DNA of 28,749 nucleotides, taken from the NCBI GenBank assembly GCA_964363305.1, contig CAYIHX010000045.1, positions 1 to 28,749 of the forward strand. Reading direction: 5' to 3'. The notes beneath the pieces are model-generated. The model was not told the DNA's origin, did no database searches, and saw nothing but the letters and a program-made list of their open reading frames with translations. The position numbers and the translations under genes are program-made. Positions 8,652 to 15,433 of this stretch are shown here, in pieces. Numbering within the stretch: the first letter of the stretch is position 1; each line of letters begins with the position of its first letter. Source of the stretch: CAYIHX01 sp964363305. Its GTDB lineage: Bacteria > Bdellovibrionota > UBA1018.

Positions 8652-9686
8652 CTATGCCTTGAGGCTCAATACGCTCCAATCGGCCTCAGCCTCCAATGCT
8701 GCCAGGAGCGAGTTGAGGCCAAATAGAATTCGGACGAGTGGTGCCAGTCCTTCACGCTTCGGTTCACGCCATTGGACCGTAAGGATCGGGATTCATCGCT
8801 GTAACGCTGCACACATCCGAAATCGAGGCACACCACACGGGCCCCTTCCTGGAACAAAAAATTCCCCGGATGAGGGTCAGCGTTGAACAATCCGTATGAA
8901 AAGATCGAGTGACAGACAAACCAAAAGAGCGTTTCGCCGTACGCCGATTTAGTCTGCGCGTCGGAAACGGCAGCGATCTCAGCGAAACTTTTGCCTGACT
9001 GAAACTCGGTCACCAGCACACGCCTGCGGCAAAGGTCATCTACCGGAGCGGGAATCACGATTCGTGAGTCCCCCTTCCATCTCTTCAGAAAAAGACTCTG
9101 ACTCTCAGCCTCCCTCACGTAGTCGAGCTCTTCGCGAAATCGAGTCAAAAAATCCTGGCTGAACTGCTCGTTATCCATCTTCGGCATGACGGCACGGAGA
9201 GCCTTGACGATGACTTCAACGTTTTTCAAATCGGAGGACAGCGCTTCGGCGATCTCGGGGTACTGGACCTTTACCGCTACCTCACGCCCGTCCTTAAGTT
9301 GAGCGCGATACACCTGCCCGATCGAGGCAGCGGCGATCGGATTGTGATCAAATCGCGCGAAAATAGAGTCAGGAGACGCGCCGAATTCCTCTTCGAAAGT
9401 AATCTTCATCTGCTCCCATGAATAAGGAGCGGCACGGACCTGCAGGGTACCCAGGGTCTTTCGATAGACTTCCTGGTACTCAACCGGAATGACTCCGTCC
9501 ATGAAGGACAGGATTTGACCGACCTTCATGGGCAAGCCCTTCATCTTGCCAAACGTTTCAACCAACCGCTCTGCGGTCTTCCGATGAAGGGACATCAGAG
9601 CCGCCTCGCGACCGGACACCGCTCAATCGTGCACCGAGGGCGCCCAAGGACTGAAGGCGTGAGAGGCGACTCTTCTTGATGGACAT
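8652..9686 (-). pseudogene. ABC1/AarF/UbiB-family atypical kinase, broken
   Basis: Three fragments of one protein lie in different frames. The N-terminal piece from ATG 9686 reads SRLSRLQSLGALGARLSG, typical of the start of ABC1 kinases. Near 9620-9630 the frame changes and about 15-20 expected residues are missing. The middle piece (9619 to about 8790) is well conserved: KGLPMKVGQILS, the Ala-rich AAASIGQVYRA loop, VAVKVQYP with the catalytic Lys, FNADPHPGNFL and the metal-binding DFG in CLDFGCVQRY. After that the normal lobe of roughly 80 residues is missing and the frame changes again. The closing FGLNSLLAALEAEADW segment survives in the other frame up to TAG at 8652. Two independent lesions argue for a pseudogene rather than a sequencing slip. 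Intact relatives act in ubiquinone synthesis or lipid homeostasis. Confidence 0.8.
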
Positions 9687-9744
9687 GATTTGAGGTTAGC
9701 ACAGCCCTGAATACATCAACCGATGATCCATCACGTTGGTCGGC

Positions 9745-11829
9745 TTACTCCTGGATCTTGTCTGGGGTGACCTTCAATTCTTTCAGCACGCCCTCGACAA
9801 TTTTTTTGAACACGGGTGCGGCATGTTGCGAGCCATGTGCCCCTCCGTTGTCAGTGCCCGGGTCGCGAATGGCGACATAGACTTCGATTCGTGGGTGACT
9901 CACGGGAGCGAAACCAATGAACTGTGCCAAGTTGGCCTTTTTTTCCGTTCCGAGGCGACTCGTGGAGTAACCAGTCGCAGTCTTCCCTGCTGTGCTGTAT
10001 AGAGCACTTTCAGCGCGCGCCTTCGCGGTTCCCTTGATGACGACCTGTTGCAATATGGATCGCATCTTTTCCGCATTTTCAGAGGACATCACCCGGCGTA
10101 GCACTTCTCGATCCGAGTCGGGGGCATTCGCCTGAAGCGGCTTTAGTAAATTTCCGCCATTGGCGATGGCGCCATACGCCTGCAGCATCTCGATGGGCGT
10201 GCTCTGATAACCAAAACCGCTAGCAACGTAGGGAACAAGTTTTGGATCTGCTGGGGAATCGGCAGGTGGTAGATTGCCACTTCGAGCCGCCGGAAAAGAT
10301 CTGGCGATTCCATTCTCCCCAAATCCAAAGTCCTTCAACATTTTTACAAGCCCGCTGGCACCCAGTTTTTCGCCCATTTTAATACTACAGATATCGCTCG
10401 AGTAGGTGATGGTCTCTTCGGTTGTCAGCTTCGCCCACCCACCCTCTTTCCAGTCGTGATAAATGTGTTTGCCAAACCGATAGCTTCCACTTTCACAAGA
10501 ATGACTTTCTTGGGGCGTGGTCAGACCATTCTCAATCGCTTGAGATGCAATCAGAACCTTCGTCAGAGATGCGGGCTCCATCAGCTCAGACAATGCCCAC
10601 TGCCCGCTCTTCTTATTTTTTGTATCAATATTTGCGACAGCCAGCATCTTGCCAGTGTTTGGATCAGCAACAATCGCAAATCCCTCGGATGCCTTTTCCG
10701 CAACGATGGCCTCGCGTAGCGCTTTTTCTGCGATTTTTTGAATCGCTTCATTCACGGACACGGTACCCGAGTTTGGTTCTTGAATGGGAGCATCAGCCCT
10801 CCTTGTGAGCTGTTCCGCGCCGTAAGCTACGGCAACCACGCAAAGCAATCCAAGGGTACCCATACTGATCCCAAACCACTTCTGAGCTGGCGATCTCCTG
10901 TCGACGATCATTTCGATTCTCCTTTGTAAGAACGATTTAAAGTAAATTGGGTCCTTGGAACCCGCAGCCATGCACGTGGTACCGACGTACATTTCGCGGG
11001 CTACAAGCGCGGTCTCTGCCACCCTCACGAGACAACTTCCGTATTCAGGTATTGAAACTCCTCTTTGGCCAAGAAGGGCCTCATCACATGAAAATTCTTG
11101 AAACTCGGTAATCTTTCGTTTCCATAAATACAGGGCAGGATTCACATAAAAGCAGCACAGAAGAATCTCAACGACGATTGCCCAAGGGGTGTCCCCTTGT
11201 CTGTGATGTTGTAGCTCGTGTTTGATCGCAAGGCGGAGGTCACCGCGACTACCTAGAAGACTCACCGGAAGAATGACCCAACTCCATTGAAACCACCGCA
11301 CGGAAAACGGAACCGCTATTCTTTCCGAGACGGCGACGCGAACCTTGCCATGCCAGCGAATCAAAGTTGCCTCTGCAAGAATCGATTTCAAATGATTAGC
11401 ATTCCTCAGAAACCGCACGACACAAAAACAAAACCCAGACAACCAGAGAAAAAATGCTCCGGCAACGGCAAAGGAATGGTTCACGACCATCCACCCTGAA
11501 ACTCTAGCCGTCAAACTTGGCTCGGCTTTGACCGCCCATGTCCCGCCATCAATATTTTGCTGTAACAGATCCGGCTTGCCCCGGCTCTGCCTGCCCGCCA
11601 TCCCGTCCAAATCTGGGCGAAATTGGGGAAAGGTAAGCTCTGGCAATCCGGCATTCGGAACGAGGTGTAGCCCGACCGGCACGAGAATCGAGGTGACGAT
11701 AAAAAGTTGGCCGACTCGTACGAACTGACCGTAGTGTGGTCGCACACCGGCGCTTTTCGCCAGGCCTAAAACTGCCATGAAAACAAGAAGTGAAACAGCG
11801 ATGAGGAGATTGATATGAAGATAGATCAT
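9745..11829 (-). CDS. BlaR1-like sensor: M56 protease fused to PBP-type transpeptidase domain
   Basis: The 694-residue membrane protein has the layout of BlaR1/MecR1. Its N-terminal part has several membrane helices and an M56 zinc protease domain with H204-E-L-Q-H208 and the downstream SCDEA acidic ligand. Another helix (GTLGLLCVVAVAYGA) then leads to an extracytoplasmic penicillin-binding domain. That domain resembles FtsI/PBP2 transpeptidases rather than the class D beta-lactamase sensor of classical BlaR1: EPASLTKV carries the acylated S421 and K424, and a typical GFAPVSHPRIEVYVAI follows. The other two motifs deviate: SxN is S477-S-D479 and KTG is K616-T-A618. By family logic a beta-lactam would acylate S421 and activate the protease to cleave BlaI. 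The start overlaps the blaI stop (ATGA), so the pair is co-translated. Confidence 0.85.
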   Translation of the reverse strand: MIYLHINLLIAVSLLVFMAVLGLAKSAGVRPHYGQFVRVGQLFIVTSILVPVGLHLVPNAGLPELTFPQFRPDLDGMAGRQSRGKPDLLQQNIDGGTWAVKAEPSLTARVSGWMVVNHSFAVAGAFFLWLSGFCFCVVRFLRNANHLKSILAEATLIRWHGKVRVAVSERIAVPFSVRWFQWSWVILPVSLLGSRGDLRLAIKHELQHHRQGDTPWAIVVEILLCCFYVNPALYLWKRKITEFQEFSCDEALLGQRGVSIPEYGSCLVRVAETALVAREMYVGTTCMAAGSKDPIYFKSFLQRRIEMIVDRRSPAQKWFGISMGTLGLLCVVAVAYGAEQLTRRADAPIQEPNSGTVSVNEAIQKIAEKALREAIVAEKASEGFAIVADPNTGKMLAVANIDTKNKKSGQWALSELMEPASLTKVLIASQAIENGLTTPQESHSCESGSYRFGKHIYHDWKEGGWAKLTTEETITYSSDICSIKMGEKLGASGLVKMLKDFGFGENGIARSFPAARSGNLPPADSPADPKLVPYVASGFGYQSTPIEMLQAYGAIANGGNLLKPLQANAPDSDREVLRRVMSSENAEKMRSILQQVVIKGTAKARAESALYSTAGKTATGYSTSRLGTEKKANLAQFIGFAPVSHPRIEVYVAIRDPGTDNGGAHGSQHAAPVFKKIVEGVLKELKVTPDKIQE

Positions 11830-12221
11830 GAATCCACCCGCTTATCGACGAGCTTTTTGATGGCTTGTAAAGCCTCTTGCGAAAGTGAGGAATCATTAAG
11901 GAGCTTCATGACCATCGAGGTCGGATCATCTTGAAATACGTTCTTGGCAAGATGGCGAAGGCTCGTGGATTCGTACTCCGCTTTCGAAACCAGTGGCACA
12001 TAGATATGTGCGTGGTCATGCTTCTGGCTCTTAAGAAATTTTTTCTTCTCCAGAATTTTCATGATGGTTGCGACTGAAGTGTAGGCCAAGTCGCGGCCTG
12101 GAGGTAGGCCGCCGACCACATCACGAATGGTCGCATCGTCTCGATCCCAGATGATTCGCATCAGTTCAAGTTCAACCTCGGTCAGAATGCGGTCACCTGG
12201 GATTGATTTTTTTCGAGTCAT
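11826..12221 (-). CDS. blaI: BlaI/MecI-family transcriptional repressor
   Basis: The 131-residue repressor has the Penicillinase_R fold. Its winged helix begins LTEVELELMRIIWDRDDATIRDVV and the recognition helix region is YTSVATIMKILEKKKFL. A dimerisation tail contains LAKNVFQDDP, near where relatives are cut by BlaR1. It probably represses its own operon until the co-transcribed M56 sensor cleaves it. The ATG is preceded by CAGGAGAG, and two identical CTACTAA-N4-TTAGTAG dyads cover its promoter. The stop overlaps the start of the sensor gene. No beta-lactamase gene is in the window, so other targets must be elsewhere. Confidence 0.92.
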   Translation of the reverse strand: MTRKKSIPGDRILTEVELELMRIIWDRDDATIRDVVGGLPPGRDLAYTSVATIMKILEKKKFLKSQKHDHAHIYVPLVSKAEYESTSLRHLAKNVFQDDPTSMVMKLLNDSSLSQEALQAIKKLVDKRVDS

Positions 12222-12244
12222 GAATCTCTCCTGTATTAATATTG

Positions 12245-12288
12245 ATTCTACTAAGTAATTAGTAGTTGTCTACTAAAATGTTAGTAGA
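12245..12288 (-). promoter_or_regulatory. blaI promoter with two BlaI-type operators
   Basis: Two copies of the same dyad lie 22 bases apart centre to centre, on one helix face: CTACTAA-GTAA-TTAGTAG (12248-12265) and CTACTAA-AATG-TTAGTAG (12270-12287, extended by one further pair). They carry the TACTA/TAGTA core recognised by BlaI/MecI proteins. On the minus strand TAGACA (12267-12272), a 16-base spacer and TAGAAT (12245-12250) form a good promoter. The first operator covers the -10 and spacer and the second covers the -35. Binding should block RNA polymerase, giving autorepression. Confidence 0.8.
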
Positions 12289-12434
12289 TCAATAACTCGG
12301 TGCTGAAAATCATAAAGACTTTGATGAGAATGATCCATTCACGACAATCCGTTGCGGAGAGACGCCGCTTTTTTTCGATCTAGCAACATAGCGAACCAGA
12401 TAATCTAAACAGATGCCCTGTCCTCTCTAGCGGC
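12289..12434. other. Spacer between blaI operators and arr remnant
   Basis: I see no gene here. A short GCGG/CCGC stem followed by seven T (12354-12375, plus strand) resembles a weak terminator, but no plus-strand gene precedes it. The segment carries the upstream flank of the blaI promoter and the 3' flank of the arr remnant. Confidence 0.3.
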
Positions 12435-12796
12435 TCAATCGTCGATGGACTCCAGACCCGCGATGCTGTCCTTCATTGTCTTGATTACTTCCGGGGAGTG
12501 TCCCTGCCAATCCAGGTATTCGCCCACGACTCGCAGCGGCCCCCGGGAGCGATAGGACTTCGTGGGATTACGGGGTCATCCATGAACGAGTCGGTCGGTT
12601 CCACCAGGTAGATTCGGCCTGGACCGTCTCCCTTCGCCAGCTCCGCTCCCCAGGTAGCCGCATCCAGAGTCTCGCTGAAGTAGGACCAGGGCGACCTCCG
12701 CTCGGTGTAGTTGGAGGAATAGCCGGGCTCAATCAGATCCCCGGGCTTCAGGTTCGCCCGAGTACCATGGTAGAATCATCGTGAGGGATTGCTCAT
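12435..12796 (-). pseudogene. arr: Rifampin ADP-ribosyltransferase (arr), decayed
   Basis: The minus strand encodes recognisable Arr, which inactivates rifamycins by ADP-ribosylation, but in broken form. After ATG 12796 (preceded by CGGAG) five codons are followed by CGA and a TGA at 12776-12778. The Arr core then follows at once: FYHGTRANLKPGDLIEPG, SNYTER, YFSETLDAATWGAELA and GRIYLVEPTD. After MDDP, about nine residues normally present (the NVT-KKFPG segment) are deleted and the frame shifts. It resumes as NPTKSYRSRGPLRVVGEY, then LDWQGHSPEVIKTMKDSIAG, to TGA at 12435. A stop plus a frame-changing deletion means it cannot make active enzyme. It sits directly upstream of blaI, so two antibiotic-response genes were once neighbours. 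Confidence 0.85.
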
Positions 12797-12837
12797 GCTT
12801 GTCTCCGCTGGGTTCCTTTTGTAGTGCCCCCCAATCC

Positions 12838-13257
12838 TCAAGCTGCCTCATCCAATCCTACCTTGTAGGTGACTCTCGGCATGTGAACCATGATCGCATT
12901 ATAATCAAAGGCCAGATTTGGGGCTTTTGATTTGCGACCGCTCGAAGCCTCTTCGAACTTAATGAATCCATGGCCTGCCAAGAGATCGCAGTCACGCGCC
13001 ACGTTTTGCTGGGCGCGGTTCAGAATCTTAGCTAGCTGATAAACTGAAGACGGATGATACTTATAAATGACTGCCAGGATTGTGTATTTCTGGTCACTCA
13101 TGAATTGCTGGTAGGCTTCAACGGTAGACCAAACCAGCACATCCTTTTGCTGGAGCGAAGGCTTCCGCCGTGCAATCGCATCTCGCACGACCTTGTTTGC
13201 CTTGGCTTGAAAGCTATCCAGTGATTCAAACGTGATCTTGAGTGGTTTAATCTTCAT
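12838..13257 (-). CDS. HVO_A0114/TumA-like winged-helix antitoxin or regulator
   Basis: The 139-residue protein has a C-terminal winged helix-turn-helix: YTILAVIYKYHPSSVYQLAKIL, then NRAQQNVARDCDLLAGHGFI. This is the layout of the HVO_A0114 family, which acts as antitoxin (TumA) to DUF6516/TumE toxins. It overlaps the 3' end of the small TumE-like gene just upstream, the usual toxin-first order. The ATG at 13257 (MKIKPLKITF) is preferred over a TTG at 13266. Family assignment rests on remembered pattern plus gene order, so the DNA-binding call is firmer than the antitoxin call. Confidence 0.7.
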   Translation of the reverse strand: MKIKPLKITFESLDSFQAKANKVVRDAIARRKPSLQQKDVLVWSTVEAYQQFMSDQKYTILAVIYKYHPSSVYQLAKILNRAQQNVARDCDLLAGHGFIKFEEASSGRKSKAPNLAFDYNAIMVHMPRVTYKVGLDEAA

Positions 13258-13444
13258 TTTTAACAATTTCCTTCACTAACCGCCAGAACTCATCCAGAGC
13301 TTCCTGGTAGTCTTTGGTCGCCAGCGACTTTCTGGCCTGTTTGTTCTTTGGTAGCTCCGCATGAACATGAAAACCAAAGGGCGCATGATTATCAACGAGC
13401 AGCCTGGGAACCTTATCAATCACGTCTAAAAGAGCAAAACTCAC
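13247..13444 (-). CDS. Short TumE/DUF6516-like toxin component
   Basis: The 65-residue protein contains DNHAPFGFHVHAELPKN and ends with YQEALDEFWRLVKEIVKNE. This His-rich loop followed by an amphipathic helix is the C-terminal half of DUF6516/TumE toxins. Family members are usually about 100 residues, so this copy is short. No in-frame extension with a plausible start is evident, and it may be an N-terminally trimmed or minimal version. The start is a GTG with AAGGG a few bases upstream. Its end overlaps the winged-helix partner gene, which supports a toxin-antitoxin pair. Whether it is still toxic cannot be judged. Confidence 0.6.
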   Translation of the reverse strand: MSFALLDVIDKVPRLLVDNHAPFGFHVHAELPKNKQARKSLATKDYQEALDEFWRLVKEIVKNED

Positions 13445-13538
13445 CTTGATCCCTTACTAGAGGACTTCCAAAATTCCGTTCTCCAGGGCGATTTTCGAGT
13501 GTTCTCCACAGTGGGACTGTTTTCCAGCTTCTAGCTTA

Positions 13539-13567
13539 TTGACTTATTAAATGACTTAGTAAATAAT
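13539..13567 (+). promoter_or_regulatory. Promoter of the DUF4258/MqsA-like operon with tandem repeat
   Basis: TTGACT (13539-13544), a 17-base spacer and AATAAT (13562-13567) give a strong sigma-70-type promoter. Two adjacent 12-base repeats, TGACTTATTAAA (13540-13551) and TGACTTAGTAAA (13552-13563), differ at one base and fill the promoter from -35 to -10. Repeats in this position are expected for autorepression by the Xre-type antitoxin encoded downstream (inference). Confidence 0.65.
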
Positions 13568-13575
13568 CGTTCTTT

Positions 13576-13868
13576 GTGAACATGCTTCGGGATATCCCCA
13601 GAATTCTAAATGCGCTCAAGTCCGGGGATGTTCTTTACACGGTTCACGCGCAGCAGCAGATGACCCACAGGAAACTGACTGAGTTCGATATCATGGCTGT
13701 GGGCTCGAGCTGTGTTCGGACCCAGTGGCAGGAAGACCGCCAGACCTATCTCATCGTCGGCTATGCATCCGACGGAAAAGGTGCAGCTGCAAGATCGATC
13801 AGGGCGTGATCGTGGTGACCGTGATGCGCCGGCATCACTCGAAGAAGGAAAGGAGTACAGGCAAATGA
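13576..13868 (+). pseudogene. DUF4258-family toxin, frameshifted
   Basis: The first part, from GTG 13576 or ATG 13582, reads VLYTVHAQQQMTHRKLTEFDI and TYLIVGYASDGKG, the His-Ala...Arg/Met pattern of DUF4258 toxins found beside MqsA-type antitoxins. In the original frame translation then runs into AAARSIRA and a TGA at about 13807. One base out of register, the expected ending continues as CKIDQGVIVVTVMRRHH-SKKERSTGK to TGA 13866-13868. That stop overlaps the antitoxin ATG as ATGA, the typical coupling of such pairs, so the shifted ending is the ancestral one. The lesion lies near 13783-13793 (a -1 shift). It is either inactivated toxin or, less likely, a sequencing error. Confidence 0.75.
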
Positions 13869-14308
13869 AAACTAAGAAGCTCCATGGCATAGGCGGGCTG
13901 GATTATGTCGAGATCAGGCAGGTTCCCATGCGGACCAACGCCGATAAGAGCATCGGTGACGTCATCACCGCCGACATGGGAGACCTTGAGCGCCTGGTAG
14001 CCTCTGAAATCATCCGCCAGAGGATCCCCGTCCGCGGAAAGGAAGTCCTCTTTCTGCGCAAGGCGCTCGGGATGTCGATGGAGAAGTTCGCAGGCCACCT
14101 AGGCCTGACAGCAGCCTCCATTTTGAAGTGGGAACGGGCATCGGTAAAACGGCTGGCGCTGGTGAACGAATTCGCGGTGCGAGGCTTTGTCGCCGAGCGC
14201 CTTAAGATGAGTACACCAGTAAAGTTTTCGGACTTGAACGAGGCAGCGGAAAGCCCGCGCAAGATGATAGCGACATGGAAGTCATCCGAAAAGGAAAAGG
14301 CGGCTTGA
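13865..14308 (+). CDS. MqsA/Xre-family antitoxin
   Basis: The 147-residue protein has a helix-turn-helix at about residues 62-95 (VLFLRKALGMSMEKFAGHLG then LTAASILKWERA), matching the C-terminal Xre-like domain of MqsA antitoxins. The N-terminal part lacks the four-cysteine zinc site of E. coli MqsA, as in many DUF4258-linked relatives. The start is fixed by GGAG upstream and by the ATGA overlap with the ancestral toxin end. It probably neutralised the DUF4258 toxin and represses the shared promoter at 13539. It remains intact although the toxin is frameshifted. Confidence 0.8.
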   Translation: MKTKKLHGIGGLDYVEIRQVPMRTNADKSIGDVITADMGDLERLVASEIIRQRIPVRGKEVLFLRKALGMSMEKFAGHLGLTAASILKWERASVKRLALVNEFAVRGFVAERLKMSTPVKFSDLNEAAESPRKMIATWKSSEKEKAA

Positions 14309-14360
14309 GCCGACTCAAAACGCTGTTCCGCTCGTTTCTTGTGACCTATCCGGTGGGGCG

Positions 14361-15149
14361 ATGAGCGGGCGCAAAGCCGCTGGAGCACTCGGACTCATTT
14401 TCGCGATGCTCTTCGCTTATTCGAGGTGGATCGAGCCTTCGTGGATCGAGGTAACTCGGCATCAAGTCCCCGTCGGCATCGAGAAACCGCTGAAAATCGT
14501 TCAGCTGTCCGATCTGCATACCTACGCGTTTGGCTCCCGCGAAGAAAAGGTTCTGGAGATTATCCAGCGAGAAGCGCCGGACGCCATCCTGATTTCTGGG
14601 GACACGGTCGCGAACGAAGGAGACTGGAACAGCGTCGCCATCCTTTTGAGCCGACTGCGCGCTCCCCTTGGAGTATTCCTCGTTCGTGGCAACTGGGAGC
14701 ATTGGAGGCCGAATCTGGACGAGCTCACGGTCTACGAGAGTTCCGGCATCACGTTTTTGAACAACGATGCGCATCCTCTCAGCCAGAAAGTCTGGGTAGT
14801 TGGATTGGATGACTCTCTTGCGGGAGCCCCTGACCAGCAAAGAGCATTTGCCAAGGTCCCCTCGGGCGCGTTCAGGATCGTGCTCTTTCACTCGCCCGCT
14901 TACTTCGATTCGATCGGCGCACGCATCGATCTCGGCCTTGCGGGACACACACACGGCGGACAGGTACGCATCCCGTTATTGCCCCCCCTTTGGCTTCCGG
15001 AAGGTTCGGGCGCTTACGTGGAGGGCTGGTACGCGCGAGGCTCCGAGCGCATGTATGTCAGCCGCGGGGTCGGCAATTCGATTTTTGAGATGAGGTTCGC
15101 GTGCAGGCCGGAGATCGCCGTCTTTCAGTTTGAACCGGCGAAGCCGTGA
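14361..15149 (+). CDS. YkuE-like calcineurin-type metallophosphoesterase
   Basis: The 262-residue protein has an N-terminal membrane anchor (about residues 7-22, AGALGLIFAMLFAY). The phosphoesterase motifs follow: QLSDLH (D51, H53), ISGDTV, RGNWEH, LFHSP and AGHTHGGQ. Together these form the two-metal site. Relatives such as YkuE are membrane-associated phosphodiesterases, and some (LpxG) act on UDP-diacylglucosamine; the substrate here is not clear. The usual GNH(D/E) is GNWEH, the form common in YkuE/YaeI proteins. It lies about 50 bases after the antitoxin gene and may share its transcript. Confidence 0.88.
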   Translation: MSGRKAAGALGLIFAMLFAYSRWIEPSWIEVTRHQVPVGIEKPLKIVQLSDLHTYAFGSREEKVLEIIQREAPDAILISGDTVANEGDWNSVAILLSRLRAPLGVFLVRGNWEHWRPNLDELTVYESSGITFLNNDAHPLSQKVWVVGLDDSLAGAPDQQRAFAKVPSGAFRIVLFHSPAYFDSIGARIDLGLAGHTHGGQVRIPLLPPLWLPEGSGAYVEGWYARGSERMYVSRGVGNSIFEMRFACRPEIAVFQFEPAKP

Positions 15150-15433
15150 AATTTGGAAATCTTCCCGGCGGGAGGCCGCTCAGTAGGACGCTCACGTCCT
15201 AACCGTGACACGGCCAACCCTGTGGTATGAAATGAAAAGACCCTTCGGTCTGCTTTCGCAAATGAAGGGCGACAGGTGCGAGGCGATTGGCCGAACTACT
15301 CGAAGTTAAGTGATGGAAGCCACCATTGCCGACTGTGGATTTCTTGTGGCTGCGGGGTATGCTTTGGCCTACTGGCTTATCAGGCGAGGTCGCCTAGTCC
15401 GGTATTGAGAGAAGCAATGATAGACCGGCGAAT
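15150..15433. other. Intergenic region with hairpin and possible PIN-toxin remnant
   Basis: No intact gene is seen. A perfect TAGGACG-CTCA-CGTCCTA hairpin (15184-15201) lies 35 bases after the phosphoesterase gene but has no T-tract. At 15313-15408 a 31-codon frame reads MEATIADCGFLVAAGYALAY; its start resembles the first strand of PIN-domain toxins (I-A-D-x-G-F-L-V-A). It is preceded by a 26-codon frame ending 3 bases before it. This may be the tip of a deleted toxin gene, but the evidence is thin. Confidence 0.3.

Noticed and set aside
12354..12375. GCGG/CCGC stem followed by seven T, terminator-like
   Set aside because: The stem has only four pairs and no plus-strand gene lies upstream.
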